The notes: generated by a model from the sequence alone, not told the origin. Positions 35,739 to 45,778 are shown, counted from the stretch's first letter. The stretch: 64,000 nt of DNA from Limimaricola soesokkakensis (GCF_900172345.1 NZ_FWFY01000001.1:372001-436000), one strand, 5' to 3'. Translations and numbers: made by a program.

Positions 35739-38291
35739 TCAGCCCGCCAGCATCCGCCCGACCATCTCGGAGGTATCGCGGCTGAGCCGCTCGGTCCCGG
35801 CAATCCGCTCCAGCTCGGCCCGGATCAGTGCCTGCCGCTCGGGGGCGTAGCGCCTCCAGGTCGAGAAGGCCTGGGTCATCCGCGCCGTGGTCTGCGGGTT
35901 CAGCGGATCGAGCTTCAACAGCCAATCGGCCAGAAGCCGGTAGCCCGCACCGGAGGGGTGATGAAAGCCCGCCGCGTTGCCGGCGAGCGCGCCGAACACG
36001 GCGCGGAAGCGGTTCGGGTTCTTCCAGTCGAAGGCCGGGTGCCGGGTCAGTGCCTCGGCGGTGTCTGCCGCCGCCTCGGGCCTGGCGGCGGCGACCTGCA
36101 GACCGAACCACTTGTTCATCACCAACCGCTCATGGCGCCACTGGTCTTCGAAAGCCTTCAGCTCGGCCTCGCCCTCTCCGATCGTCAGCAACGTGCCCAG
36201 CGCCGCGATCTGCTGGGTCATGTTGTCAGCGGCCTGGAACTGCGCCCGTGCCCGGTCGCCGCCTTCGGTGAGCGACAGCAGCGACAGCGCGGCGTTGGTG
36301 AGTGCACGGCGGCCGGCATCCTCGGCTTCGGGGCTGTAGGGACCGCTGACCTGATGCGCCTCGTAGAGGCGGATCAGCACGTCATCCAGCCGTGCCGAGA
36401 TGGCGCGGCGCAGCGCCTCACGGGCCTCGTGGATCGCCGTGGGATCGGGGGCCTGACCGGTTTCGAATATTGCCTGCGCCAGCTCGTCCTCGCCCGGCAG
36501 GGCCAGAAGCTGGGCGCGGAAGGCCGGGTCGAGGCTCTCGTCGGCGATGCCGCGCCCCAGGGCGTCGATATAGCCCGCATGCGGGCCATCGCCGTCGAGG
36601 ACCATCGCCATGAGGCCGGTGCGGGCAAGGACGCGCCCGGCTTCCCACTTGTTGAACGGGTCGGTGTCATGCGCGAGCAGGAAGGCACGGGTCTCGTCGG
36701 ACTGTTCCTGCTTGAGGATCACCGGGGCGGAGAAACCGCGCAGGATCGACGGCACGGGCCGGGCCAAGAGACCGTCGAAGGCAAAGCTCTGTTCGGCCTC
36801 GGTCAGCTCCAGCACCTGCGTCGGCACCACCTCGTCGCCATTGGGGTTCAAGAGCCCCACCGCCACCGGGATCACCACCGGCTGTTTCTCGGGCTGGTCC
36901 GGGCTCGGCGGCGTCTCCTGCCGAAGCGTGAGCGTGTAGCGACCGTCGGACCAATCCTCGGCCACGTGAACGCGGGGCGTGCCCGCCTGGCTGTACCAGC
37001 GCGCGAATTGCGACAGGTCCCGGCCGGTCGCGTCCTCGAAGGCGCGGAGCCAGTCCTCGATCGTCACGGCCTGGCCGTCATGGCGTTCGAAATAGAGGTC
37101 GAGCGCCTTCCTGTAGCCCTCTTCCCCCACCAGCCTGCGAAGCATGCCGACCAGTTCGGCGCCCTTCTCGTAGACGGTGACGGTGTAGAAATTGTTGATC
37201 TCGACGAAGCTCTCGGGCCGCACCGGGTGGGCGAGGGGGCCGTTGTCCTCGCGGAACTGGGCCGAGCGCAGCAGCATCGCGTCGCCGATCCGCTTGACCG
37301 CGTGGGAGCGCATGTCGCCGGTGAATTGCTGGTCACGGAACACCGTGAGACCTTCCTTGAGGCAGAGCTGGAACCAGTCGCGGCAGGTGACGCGGTTGCC
37401 GGTCCAGTTGTGGAAGTATTCATGCGCGATGATCGCCTCGATCCGCTCGAAATCGGCATCGGTGGCGGTGGCGGGCGAGGCCAGCACGGCGGAGGAGTTG
37501 AAGATGTTCAGCCCCTTGTTCTCCATCGCGCCCATGTTGAAGTCGTCGACCGCGACGATGTTGAACACGTCGAGATCGTATTCGCGGCCATAGACCTCCT
37601 CGTCCCACTTCATCGACTTCTTCAGCGCCTCCATCCCGAAGGCGCATTTGTCGATATCGGCCTCACGGACCCAGAGGTTCAGCGCGACCTCGCGGCCAGA
37701 CATCGTGGTGAAGCTGTCGGAATGGGCAACGAGATCGCCCGCGACCAGCGCGAAGAGATAGGCGGGCTTGGGCCAGGGGTCGTGCCATTCCGCAAAGCCC
37801 TCGCCCGAGGCGCCGGGGTTGCCGTTCGACAGCAGTACCGGTTGGTCGCTTTCGATCCGCACGTGGAACGGTGCCATCACGTCGGGGCGGTCGGGGTAGA
37901 AGGTGATCTTGCGAAAGCCCTCGGCCTCGCACTGGGTGCAGTACATGCCGTTCGAGCGGTAGAGCCCTTCGAGCGCGGTATTGTTCTCGGGGTCGATCTC
38001 GACCTCGGCCGCGAAGGTGAAGGGCGCGTCGGGGGCGTCGAGCCTGAGACCGCCCTCGACCAGCTCCGGCGTGACCGGGGCGCCGTCGACATGCGCCGAG
38101 ATCAGCTTCAGCTGCTCGCCATGCAGGAAGAACTCCCGTCCGGTGGCGTCCGGGTTGGGCCGGAAGCGGATCTCGGACAGCACCCGCGTCGCATGCGGCG
38201 CAAGCCGGAAGGTCAGGCGCACCTCCTCCACCAGATAGGCAGGCGGGGTGTAGTCCCTGAGATAGACGGTGCGGGGATCGTGCTGTGTCAT
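35739..38291 (-). CDS. pepN: Aminopeptidase N (M1 family)
   Basis: PepN is a zinc aminopeptidase with broad specificity. From MTQHDPRTVYLRDYTPPAYL (AAAGG upstream) it has 850 residues, close to E. coli PepN (870). The exopeptidase motif is FNMGAMENKGLNIFN. The zinc site is IIAHEYFHNWTGNRV, followed by the third ligand in CLKEGLTVFRDQQF. ARWYSQAGTPRVHV starts the C-terminal region, which ends with the all-helical DUF3458-type domain. It is divergent from a small membrane protein. The long open frame antisense to it is a GC-bias artefact. Confidence 0.97.
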   Translation of the reverse strand: MTQHDPRTVYLRDYTPPAYLVEEVRLTFRLAPHATRVLSEIRFRPNPDATGREFFLHGEQLKLISAHVDGAPVTPELVEGGLRLDAPDAPFTFAAEVEIDPENNTALEGLYRSNGMYCTQCEAEGFRKITFYPDRPDVMAPFHVRIESDQPVLLSNGNPGASGEGFAEWHDPWPKPAYLFALVAGDLVAHSDSFTTMSGREVALNLWVREADIDKCAFGMEALKKSMKWDEEVYGREYDLDVFNIVAVDDFNMGAMENKGLNIFNSSAVLASPATATDADFERIEAIIAHEYFHNWTGNRVTCRDWFQLCLKEGLTVFRDQQFTGDMRSHAVKRIGDAMLLRSAQFREDNGPLAHPVRPESFVEINNFYTVTVYEKGAELVGMLRRLVGEEGYRKALDLYFERHDGQAVTIEDWLRAFEDATGRDLSQFARWYSQAGTPRVHVAEDWSDGRYTLTLRQETPPSPDQPEKQPVVIPVAVGLLNPNGDEVVPTQVLELTEAEQSFAFDGLLARPVPSILRGFSAPVILKQEQSDETRAFLLAHDTDPFNKWEAGRVLARTGLMAMVLDGDGPHAGYIDALGRGIADESLDPAFRAQLLALPGEDELAQAIFETGQAPDPTAIHEAREALRRAISARLDDVLIRLYEAHQVSGPYSPEAEDAGRRALTNAALSLLSLTEGGDRARAQFQAADNMTQQIAALGTLLTIGEGEAELKAFEDQWRHERLVMNKWFGLQVAAARPEAAADTAEALTRHPAFDWKNPNRFRAVFGALAGNAAGFHHPSGAGYRLLADWLLKLDPLNPQTTARMTQAFSTWRRYAPERQALIRAELERIAGTERLSRDTSEMVGRMLAG

Positions 38292-38414
38292 GTCAGGGAA
38301 CCTTTCGCTGAACCTTCGGGCCTGCCGGACGTTAGGGCCGCAACAGGGGGCCTTCAAGCGCGCCCCCGACCGCGACCGTCCTTGCCGGCGCGGCAACCCG
38401 TGAGGAGAAGTGAC

Positions 38415-38675
38415 ATGTCCGCCCCGCATACAGACGTCGAGAAACAGGAAAAACGCCACAAGGGCCCCCTGACCGGCATGGCCGTCGTCGCCGTCTTCGG
38501 CGTGCTGCTGATACTGTTCCTCGTCTTCATCGGCTTCGGCCAGGGCAACGAGCCCGAAGCCGAGAGCACCGTCGAAGCCGTGGGCAGCGAAGAGGTCGAG
38601 CAGGCCGATGACGCCGAGATCGTCGGCGCGCCCGAGCAGATCAACGATACCGTCGGCACCGCCGAACAGCAGTGA
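38415..38675 (+). CDS. Small single-pass membrane protein of unknown function
   Basis: An 86-residue protein starting MSAPHTDVEKQEKRHKGPLT with GAGGAG 7 nt before the ATG. It has one membrane helix at about residues 21-44 (GMAVVAVFGVLLILFLVFIG) followed by an acidic tail rich in Glu, Asp and Ala. The basic N-terminus predicts cytoplasmic N and periplasmic C ends. No family is recognised. It is divergent from pepN (123 nt between starts) and followed by a clear terminator, so it is a one-gene unit. Confidence 0.7.
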   Translation: MSAPHTDVEKQEKRHKGPLTGMAVVAVFGVLLILFLVFIGFGQGNEPEAESTVEAVGSEEVEQADDAEIVGAPEQINDTVGTAEQQ

Positions 38676-38695
38676 GCCATAGGCGACCGACCTCG

Positions 38696-38727
38696 AAGGG
38701 CGCGGGTCCCCGGATCCGCGCCCTTTG
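38696..38727 (+). terminator. Rho-independent terminator after the small membrane protein
   Basis: AAGGGCGCGG pairs perfectly with CCGCGCCCTT (10-bp stem, 10-nt loop), followed by TTG, 20 nt after the stop codon. It separates the small gene from glcB. Confidence 0.75.
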
Positions 38728-38808
38728 CGCGTCACGGCGAGATCGAGTTGCCGCACCTGCCGGGATCGATTAGCCATTTGCACGAAGAACACGAGGAGGA
38801 GACGGCAG

Positions 38809-40977
38809 ATGGCCGAGAGGATCGACAAGCACGGGCTGATGGTGGCGCCCGAGCTGGTGCAATTCATCAAGGAAGAGGCGCTTCCGGGGACGGGGATCGA
38901 CGCCGACGACTTCTGGAAGGGCTTTGCCGCGCTGGCGCAGGAATTCGGGCCGCGCATCCGTGACGCGCTATCGGTGCGCGCGAAGATGCAGGCCGAGATC
39001 GACGCCTGGCATCTGAGCCGCAAGGGGCAGCAGATCGACCCAACCGAATACCGGCAGATGCTGGAGGGCATCGGCTACTTGACGACCGAGGGCGATGATT
39101 TCGAGATCGGCACCGAGAACACCGATCCCGAGATCGCCACCACGCCCGGGCCGCAGCTGGTAGTGCCGATCACCAATGCCCGCTTCGCGCTCAACGCCGC
39201 GAATGCGCGTTGGGGCAGCCTCTATGACGCGCTCTATGGCACCGATGCGCTGGGCAGCCTGCCGCAGGGCAAGGGCTATGACGAGGAGCGCGGCGCCGAG
39301 GTGATCGCCTGGGGCCGCAGGCATCTCGACGAGGTCGCCCCGCTCGATGGCGCCTCCTGGGCCGAGATCGACCGGCTGGAAATCAAGGGCGGCACGCTGA
39401 TCGGCTGCAAGGGCGATGCCGAGCACGGTCTCAAGGAGCCCGAGCAATTTGCGGGCTCGAAGACCGACGGCAAGGCCGAGTTGCAGGTGCTGCTGGAAAA
39501 GAACGGCCTGCTGATCGAGATCGTGGTCGACCCGTCGAGCCGGATCGGCGGCTCGGACCGCGCCGGCATCTCCGACATCCGGCTCGAGAGCGCGATCTCG
39601 ACCATCATGGATTGCGAGGATTCGGTCGCGGCGGTCGATGCCGAGGACAAGGTGCTGGCCTATCGCAACTGGCTCGGCCTGATGCAGGGCACGCTTTCGG
39701 CCACCTTCCAGAAGGGCGGCGAGGAAATGACCCGTCGCATGGAAGGCGACCAGCACTTCACCGCGCCCGACGGCTCGGCCCGGACCGTCAAGGGTCGCTC
39801 CCTGATGCTGGTGCGCAATGTCGGCCACCTGATGACCAACCCGGCGATCATCGGCAAGGATGACGAGCGCGAGATCTCCGAGGGTCTGATGGATGCGGTG
39901 ATCACCGTGCTCATCGCCATGCATGACCTGAAGAAGACCGAAGGCCCGCGCAACTCGGTGCATGGCTCGGTCTACATCGTGAAGCCGAAGATGCACGGCC
40001 CCGACGAGGTGAAGCTCTCGGACGAGATGTTCTCGGCCGTCGAGAAGATGCTCGGCCTGCCGCAATACACGGTCAAGCTCGGCATCATGGACGAGGAGCG
40101 TCGCACCTCGGCCAATCTCAAGGAATGCATCCGCGCCGCGAAGAACCGGGTGGCCTTCATCAACACCGGCTTCCTCGACCGTACCGGCGACGAGATCCAC
40201 ACGTCGATGGAAGCCGGGCCGATGATCCCCAAGGGCGAGATGAAATCCTCGGCCTGGATCCAGTCCTACGAGGATCGCAACGTCGATATCGGTCTCGCCT
40301 GCGGGCTGCGCGGCAAGGCGCAGATCGGCAAGGGGATGTGGGCGATGCCCGACCGGATGGCCGATATGCTCGAGCAGAAGATCGGCCACCCGAAGGCCGG
40401 TGCGACCTGCGCCTGGGTGCCGTCTCCCACCGCCGCGACGCTGCATGCCACGCATTACCACCATGTCGACGTGCTGGCGCGGCAGGAGGAGATCGCCCAG
40501 GGCGGTGCCCGTGGCACGCTCGAGGACCTGCTGACGATCCCGCTCGCCACCGGTCGCAATTTCGACGATGCCGAAGTCACCCGCGAGATCGAGAACAACG
40601 CGCAGGGCATCCTCGGCTACGTGGTGCGCTGGATCGATCAGGGGGTCGGTTGCTCCAAGGTGCCCGACATCAACGATATCGGCCTGATGGAGGATCGCGC
40701 GACCTGCCGGATCTCGTCGCAGGCCTTGGCCAACTGGCTGCATCACGGTGTCGTCTCCAAGGAGCAGGTGATGGCCGCCATGAAGAAGATGGCCGAGGTG
40801 GTGGACCGCCAGAACGAGGGCGATCCGCTCTACAAGCCGATGGCCCCGCATTTCGACAGCCTCGCCTTCCAGGCGGCCTGCGACCTCGTCTTCGAGGGCC
40901 GCAAGCAGCCCTCGGGCTATACCGAGCCGGTGCTGCATCGCCGTCGCCTCGAACTCAAGAATCTGGAGACCGTCTGA
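38809..40977 (+). CDS. glcB: Malate synthase G
   Basis: Malate synthase G condenses glyoxylate with acetyl-CoA to give malate, serving glyoxylate/glycolate use. The 722-residue length matches isoform G (723 in E. coli), not the shorter isoform A. The start [20 protein letters not shown] follows GAGGAGGAGA. Visible family segments are [20 protein letters not shown] (acidic Mg site), [33 protein letters not shown] with the catalytic region, and [20 protein letters not shown] near the C-terminal cysteine. Its stop overlaps the ATG of the GlcG-like gene by one base. Confidence 0.97.
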   Translation: MAERIDKHGLMVAPELVQFIKEEALPGTGIDADDFWKGFAALAQEFGPRIRDALSVRAKMQAEIDAWHLSRKGQQIDPTEYRQMLEGIGYLTTEGDDFEIGTENTDPEIATTPGPQLVVPITNARFALNAANARWGSLYDALYGTDALGSLPQGKGYDEERGAEVIAWGRRHLDEVAPLDGASWAEIDRLEIKGGTLIGCKGDAEHGLKEPEQFAGSKTDGKAELQVLLEKNGLLIEIVVDPSSRIGGSDRAGISDIRLESAISTIMDCEDSVAAVDAEDKVLAYRNWLGLMQGTLSATFQKGGEEMTRRMEGDQHFTAPDGSARTVKGRSLMLVRNVGHLMTNPAIIGKDDEREISEGLMDAVITVLIAMHDLKKTEGPRNSVHGSVYIVKPKMHGPDEVKLSDEMFSAVEKMLGLPQYTVKLGIMDEERRTSANLKECIRAAKNRVAFINTGFLDRTGDEIHTSMEAGPMIPKGEMKSSAWIQSYEDRNVDIGLACGLRGKAQIGKGMWAMPDRMADMLEQKIGHPKAGATCAWVPSPTAATLHATHYHHVDVLARQEEIAQGGARGTLEDLLTIPLATGRNFDDAEVTREIENNAQGILGYVVRWIDQGVGCSKVPDINDIGLMEDRATCRISSQALANWLHHGVVSKEQVMAAMKKMAEVVDRQNEGDPLYKPMAPHFDSLAFQAACDLVFEGRKQPSGYTEPVLHRRRLELKNLETV

Positions 40978-41405
40978 TGACCAAGCTCAACATCGACGCC
41001 GCCCGCACCATTATCCGTGAAACCCTCGCCAAGGCGCATGAGATGGGCCTGAAGCCCATGTCGGTGATCGTGCTCGACGCGGGCGGCCACCCGCTCGCCT
41101 TCGAGCGCGAGGACGGCGCATCGCCCGGCCGCTATGCCATCGCCGAGGGCAAGGCTTACGGCGCGGTGATGCTGGGCATGCCCGGCTCGGCGCAGATGGC
41201 GCGCGCCGAGGCGCAGCACTACTTCATGACCGCCGCCAATGGCGCCTTCGGCGGCAAGGTCGTGCCGGTCCCCGGCGGGGTGATCGTGCGCGGCGCCGAT
41301 GGCGAGGTGCTGGGCGCGGTCGGGGTCACCGGTGACACCTCCGACAACGACGCCGAGGCGGCGCTGGCGGGGATCGCGGCGGCCGGGCTCACCGGCGCTG
41401 CCTGA
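40977..41405 (+). CDS. GlcG/HbpS family haem-binding protein
   Basis: A 142-residue protein starting [20 protein letters not shown], of the PF03928 (GlcG/HbpS) family. Typical segments are MSVIVLDAGGHPLAFEREDG, SPGRYAIAEGKAYGAVMLGM and VPGGVIVRGADGEVLGAVGV, then the closing TGDTSDNDAEAALAGIAAAG. No signal peptide is present, so it is cytoplasmic here, unlike secreted HbpS of Streptomyces. The start overlaps the malate synthase stop, recalling the adjacent glcG-glcB of E. coli. The GlcG role in glycolate metabolism is not settled. Confidence 0.9.
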   Translation: MTKLNIDAARTIIRETLAKAHEMGLKPMSVIVLDAGGHPLAFEREDGASPGRYAIAEGKAYGAVMLGMPGSAQMARAEAQHYFMTAANGAFGGKVVPVPGGVIVRGADGEVLGAVGVTGDTSDNDAEAALAGIAAAGLTGAA

Positions 41406-41468
41406 TCCTCGTTCCGGATCAGGACGACCTTCGGGGCCGGTGATGTGCCTCGATTGACGGCGAATGTG

Positions 41469-41505
41469 CGCGCGGTCCGGGTCTCCCGGGCCGCGCGATG
41501 CTTTT
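41469..41505 (+). terminator. Rho-independent terminator after glcB-glcG
   Basis: A 13-bp stem runs from CGCGCGGTCCGGG to CCCGGGCCGCGCG with one T-G wobble and loop TCT. It is followed by ATGCTTTT and lies 63 nt beyond the GlcG-like stop, in a 149-nt gap. Confidence 0.8.
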
Positions 41506-41554
41506 CAGAAAGATCGTGGCTGTATATCTGTAGGGGACAGCAACCGGAGCGATC

Positions 41555-42337
41555 ATGACCCGTCCCGTCATCGGAATCATCGGCAACAACCACGTCATCG
41601 ACGGCCATTACGTCACTCATGGCGGCGGCGCGATGAACTCATCCGCGGTGTCGCAGGTGGCAGGCGGCCTGCCGCTGGTGATCCCGTCGGATCCCAAGCT
41701 CGTCTCGGTCGAGGAACTGCTGGAGGCCTGCGACGGCTTTTTGCTCACCGGCGGGCGGCCCAACGTGCACCCGGACGAATACGGCGAGACGGAGACGCCG
41801 GCGCATGGGGCGTTCGATCGCTCGCGCGATGCGATCACCCTGCCGCTGGTGCGCGCTTGCGTCGAGCGCGGCCAGCCATTTCTGGGCATCTGTCGCGGGT
41901 TTCAGGAGGTGAACGTGGCGATGGGCGGCTCGCTCTATCCCGAGATTCGTGACCTGCCGGGCCGTTCCAATCACCGAATGCCCCCCGACGGCACGCTCGA
42001 GGAGAAATTCGCGCTGCGCCACGTGGTGACGCTGACCGAGGGCGGTCCGTTCCATCGGCTGTTCGGCGCACGTGAAGTGCTGACCAACACCCTTCACGGT
42101 CAGGGGGTCAAGCGGCCCGGCCGCCGCATCGTGATCGATGGCCACGCGCCGGATGGCACGCCTGAGGCGCTTTATGTCGAGGGCGCGCCGGGCTTTACCA
42201 TGTCCGTGCAGTGGCACCCTGAGTGGAATGCCGGCGCTGACCCGGTCTCGCGGCCGCTCTTCGAGGCCTTCGGCGCGGCGGCGCGGGACTGGGCAGCCTG
42301 CAAGGGCGCCCAGGCCCAGGCGCGGCGCAGCGCCTGA
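41555..42337 (+). CDS. Gamma-glutamyl-gamma-aminobutyrate hydrolase family protein (peptidase C26)
   Basis: A 260-residue class I glutamine amidotransferase-like hydrolase. The opening RPVIGIIGNNHVIDGHYVTH and the loop CDGFLLTGGRPNVHPDEYGE are typical of PuuD-type enzymes. The nucleophile is in PFLGICRGFQEVNVAMGGSL (Cys about residue 113), and the catalytic His-x-Glu is in SVQWHPEWNAG near residue 217. PuuD releases GABA from gamma-Glu-GABA in putrescine use; the actual substrate here is not certain. It stands alone after a terminator and is convergent with dnaE2. Confidence 0.9.
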   Translation: MTRPVIGIIGNNHVIDGHYVTHGGGAMNSSAVSQVAGGLPLVIPSDPKLVSVEELLEACDGFLLTGGRPNVHPDEYGETETPAHGAFDRSRDAITLPLVRACVERGQPFLGICRGFQEVNVAMGGSLYPEIRDLPGRSNHRMPPDGTLEEKFALRHVVTLTEGGPFHRLFGAREVLTNTLHGQGVKRPGRRIVIDGHAPDGTPEALYVEGAPGFTMSVQWHPEWNAGADPVSRPLFEAFGAAARDWAACKGAQAQARRSA

Positions 42338-42367
42338 GACGCTGCCGCCCGGTATCGGCCGGCACTT

Positions 42368-42430
42368 TGCGTATTTGAAGAAAGGTGAATGGGAAGGCAT
42401 CTCCCTTGTTCATCTTTCCATAAATACGCA
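42368..42430. repeat. Long imperfect hairpin made of two copies of an AT-rich motif
   Basis: In the 105-nt convergent gap between the C26 hydrolase and dnaE2, TGCGTATTTGAAGAAAGGTG (42368-42387) pairs with the inverted copy TTCATCTTTCCATAAATACG (42409-42428). The stem has blocks of 9, 5 and 4 bp, with an inner GGGA/TCCC pair. The same motif recurs at 56337-56360. It could act as a bidirectional terminator. The composition is far more AT-rich than the genes on either side. Confidence 0.7.
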
Positions 42431-42442
42431 CGGCGCAACATT

Positions 42443-45400
42443 TCAGTGAAAATCCCGGCTTTTCGGCAGGATGCGTGCATTGCGGGGATGCCCGTTCGCG
42501 GGCGCGTCGCTGCCCCGCGCCGAGCCCTGCACCGGGTTCTTCACCGCGTCGGCATGGTTCAACGGCGGTACAAGGCCGTCTGGCGCGAGGCGAGTGAGCG
42601 CATCGGAACGGTCCTCCAGCCGCTGCGCCACGAAATGCACGATCTCCACGTCGCGCTGCACGTAGCCCTCGACCACCAGAAGCCGTGCCTGCATCACCAC
42701 GCGGCGGAACTGTGCCATCACCTTGGGCCAGACCACGATGTTGGCCACGCCCGTCTCGTCCTCGAGCGTGATGAAGCATACCCCCTTGGCGCTGCCCGGT
42801 TTCTGCCGGATCAGCACCAGCCCGGCGAGCTTCAGCCGCCGGCCCTGATCTGCGCGGTTCAGCTCGGCGGCGCTGGCATAGCCCTGCGCGGTCAGGCTGC
42901 GGCGCAGGAAGGCCATAGGATGCGCCTTCAGCGACAGCCGCAGCGTCTGGTAATCGGCCACCACCTGTTCGCAGACCGGCATGGCCGGCAGCGGCACCGG
43001 CACCTCCGCGCCTTCGTCGCGTGCCTCGCGAAACAGCGGCAGGTCGGGCGCATCGCGCAGACCCCGCGTTTCCCATAGCGCCTGCCGGCGATCGAGAAAC
43101 ATCGAGCGCATCGCATCCGCCTGGGCCAGCCTGCGCACCGCCGCCGCGCCGATCCCGGCGCGGCTCTTCAGCGCCTCGGGGGTCTCGAAGGGCGCATCAC
43201 GCGCCGCCACGATCCGCGCCGCCGCCTCGGCCGCGAACCCGCCCACCATGCGTAGCCCCAGCCGCACCGCGAAGCCGCCCGTCGAAATCGGCTCGAGCGT
43301 GCAGTCCCAATCCGACATGTTCACGTCGACGGGGCGCACCTCGACCCCATGCTCGCGCATGTCGCGTACGATCTGCGCGGGGGCGTAAAAGCCCATGGGT
43401 TGCGAGTTCAGCAGCGCCGCTCCGAAGGCGCCGGGAAAATGGCATTTCAGCCATGACGAGACATAGACCAGATGCGCGAAGCTTGCCGCGTGGCTTTCGG
43501 GAAAGCCGTATTCGCCAAAACCCTTGATCTGCTCGAAGCAGCGCGTCGCGAATGCCTCGTCATAACCGCGCGCCACCATCCGCCCGACCATCTTCTCCTG
43601 CAAAAGCGCGATCGTGCCGCGCGAGCGGAAGGTGGCCATGGCCTTGCGCAACTCGTTCGCCTCGGCGGGCGAAAACCGGGCCGCGTCGATGGCGATCTTC
43701 ATCGCCTGTTCCTGAAAGATCGGCACGCCCAGCGTCCGGCCCAGGATCGACTTCAACTCTTCGGGGTCGTGCGGCGCGCCGGGGGAGGGGTATTCGACCG
43801 CCTCTTCGCCGGCGCGGCGGCGCAGGTAGGGATGCACCATGTCGCCCTGAATCGGGCCGGGGCGGACGATGGCGACCTGGATGACGAGATCGTAGAAGGA
43901 GCGCGGGCGCAGCCGCGGCAGCATGTTCATCTGCGCCCGGCTCTCGACCTGAAACACGCCGAGGCTGTCGGCGCGGCACAGCATGTCGAAGACGCGCGGG
44001 TCCTCGCGCGGGATCGAGGCGAGATCCTCGCGCCGCCCCCAATGCGCCGCCACGAGGTCGAGGCTCTTGCGGATGCAGGTCAGCATGCCGAGCGCGAGGA
44101 TATCGACCTTCAGGATGCCGAGCGCATCGATGTCGTCCTTGTCCCATTCGATGAAGCTGCGATCGGCCATCGCGCCATTGCCGATCGGCACGGTCTCGGT
44201 CAGAGGCCGTTCTGTCAGGATGAAGCCGCCGACATGCTGGGAGAGGTGGCGCGGCATCCCCACCAGCTGCCCGGCGATCAGCAGCGCCTTGCGCAGCAGC
44301 GGGTCGGTGGGATCGAGCCCGGCCTCGCGTACGTTCTCCTCGGCGATGCCGCTGCCCCAGTGGCCCCAGACGGTCTTGGCCAGCCCGCCGGTCACGTCCT
44401 CGGACAGCCCCATCACCTTGCCCACCTCGCGGATCGCGGATCGGGGGCGGTAATGGATCACCGTGGCGCAGAGCCCCGCGCGCGCACGGCCGTACTTCTG
44501 GTAGATGTGCTGGATCACCTCCTCGCGCCGCTCATGCTCGAAATCGACGTCGATATCGGGCGGCTCCTTTCTCTCATCGGAAATGAAGCGCTCGAACAGC
44601 AGCTGGTGCTGCGCCGGGTCGACAGCGGTAATGCCCAGCACGAAGCACACGGCCGAGTTCGCCGCCGATCCGCGTCCCTGACATAGGATCGGCGGCTGGG
44701 CCTTTTCCCGTGCGAAGCGGATGATGTCGTGAATGGTGAGAAAATAGCGCGCGATGTCGAGCCGGCCGATCATTGCCAGTTCCTTGCGCAGCACGGCATG
44801 GGTGGCGGGGGGGATGCCCGCGGGCCAGCGTGCCGCTGCCCCTGCCCATGTCAGTTTTTCGAGATAGTCCTGCGGGCTGCGGCCTTCGGGCACCACCTCG
44901 CGTGGATACTCGTAGGCCAGTTCCTGGAGGTCGAAGCGGCAAGCATCGGCGATCTCGCGCGTGGCGCGGATCGCATGCGGCCACTCCGCGAAAAGCCGCA
45001 TCATCGTCTCCGGCGATTTCAGGTGCCGCTCGGCATTGGGCAGCAGCCGGTCGCCGGCCTCCGCCAGAACCATCCCCTCGCGGATACAGGTCATCGCGTC
45101 CTGCAGCGGCCGCCGTTCGGGCGCATGGTAGAGCACGTCGTTGGTCGCCATCAGCGACAGCCCGGCGTCGCGGGTCATGCGGTCAAGCGCGTTGATCCGG
45201 GCCCGGTCGCAGCCCCGGTAGAGATAGGAGGCCGCGACATGGCCGAGGCCAGGCAAGCGCCGCGCGAGCCGAGGCAGGGCGCTCTCAAGCCCTGCAAGGT
45301 CGTCCGGCGGCAATAGGATGAGCTTCAGCCCTTCGGCATGATCGGCCAAATCTCCAAGGGTGATCTCGCAGATCCCCTTCTTCTGCCAGCGTCCCTCCGG

Positions 45401-45766
45401 ATCGCGCATCTTGCCCTTGGACAGTAGTACCGAGAGCCGACCATAGGCGGCGCGGTCGGTAGGATAGGCGAGGAACGTCTCGCCGGTGGTCAAGGCGAGC
45501 CGCGCGCCGATCACCGGCCGCAGATTTACCTTCTTCGCCGCGACATGCATCCGGACCACGCCCGCCAGCGTGTTCAGATCGGCGATGCCTAGCGCGTCAA
45601 AATTCTGGTGCCAGCCCTGTACCGCGAACTCGACAGCGTCGGACGCGCCGCGCAGGAAGGAAAAGCAGGTGGCAAGGCCCAACTCGACATATGGTGCGGC
45701 CGGGTTCGGCGGGAAGTTTTCCTCCCAAGGCACCTCGCGACGCGGCGGCTTCTCGATCTCGGGCAT
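42443..45766 (-). CDS. dnaE2: Error-prone DNA polymerase III alpha subunit DnaE2 (ImuC)
   Basis: DnaE2 is the C-family polymerase that carries out SOS mutagenesis with ImuA and ImuB. From MPEIEKPPRREVPWEENFPP it has 1107 residues. It has an N-terminal PHP domain (LATCFSFLRGASDAVEF, IADLNTLAGVVRMH) and a palm with the catalytic acidic triplet PPDIDVDFEHERREEV near residue 400. QGRGSAANSAVCFVLGIT and FLRRSLTAQGYASAAELN lead to a C-terminal OB domain (KGVCFITLEDETGVANIVVW). No clear ribosome binding site was seen; two palindromes lie in the 70-nt gap to imuB. It is the third gene of the imuA-imuB-dnaE2 cassette. Confidence 0.96.
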   Translation of the reverse strand: MPEIEKPPRREVPWEENFPPNPAAPYVELGLATCFSFLRGASDAVEFAVQGWHQNFDALGIADLNTLAGVVRMHVAAKKVNLRPVIGARLALTTGETFLAYPTDRAAYGRLSVLLSKGKMRDPEGRWQKKGICEITLGDLADHAEGLKLILLPPDDLAGLESALPRLARRLPGLGHVAASYLYRGCDRARINALDRMTRDAGLSLMATNDVLYHAPERRPLQDAMTCIREGMVLAEAGDRLLPNAERHLKSPETMMRLFAEWPHAIRATREIADACRFDLQELAYEYPREVVPEGRSPQDYLEKLTWAGAAARWPAGIPPATHAVLRKELAMIGRLDIARYFLTIHDIIRFAREKAQPPILCQGRGSAANSAVCFVLGITAVDPAQHQLLFERFISDERKEPPDIDVDFEHERREEVIQHIYQKYGRARAGLCATVIHYRPRSAIREVGKVMGLSEDVTGGLAKTVWGHWGSGIAEENVREAGLDPTDPLLRKALLIAGQLVGMPRHLSQHVGGFILTERPLTETVPIGNGAMADRSFIEWDKDDIDALGILKVDILALGMLTCIRKSLDLVAAHWGRREDLASIPREDPRVFDMLCRADSLGVFQVESRAQMNMLPRLRPRSFYDLVIQVAIVRPGPIQGDMVHPYLRRRAGEEAVEYPSPGAPHDPEELKSILGRTLGVPIFQEQAMKIAIDAARFSPAEANELRKAMATFRSRGTIALLQEKMVGRMVARGYDEAFATRCFEQIKGFGEYGFPESHAASFAHLVYVSSWLKCHFPGAFGAALLNSQPMGFYAPAQIVRDMREHGVEVRPVDVNMSDWDCTLEPISTGGFAVRLGLRMVGGFAAEAAARIVAARDAPFETPEALKSRAGIGAAAVRRLAQADAMRSMFLDRRQALWETRGLRDAPDLPLFREARDEGAEVPVPLPAMPVCEQVVADYQTLRLSLKAHPMAFLRRSLTAQGYASAAELNRADQGRRLKLAGLVLIRQKPGSAKGVCFITLEDETGVANIVVWPKVMAQFRRVVMQARLLVVEGYVQRDVEIVHFVAQRLEDRSDALTRLAPDGLVPPLNHADAVKNPVQGSARGSDAPANGHPRNARILPKSRDFH

Positions 45767-45778
45767 CAGCGCGGTCCC

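Noticed and set aside
35958-38414. Long + strand open frame antisense to pepN, in frame with the small membrane protein
   Set aside because: pepN has full-length M1 motifs on the other strand. Only the last 86 codons (38415-38675), with their own GAGGAG and a membrane helix, are credible.
38968-40938. Long minus-strand open frame opposite malate synthase G
   Set aside because: Antisense to a full-length conserved enzyme; no recognisable motifs.
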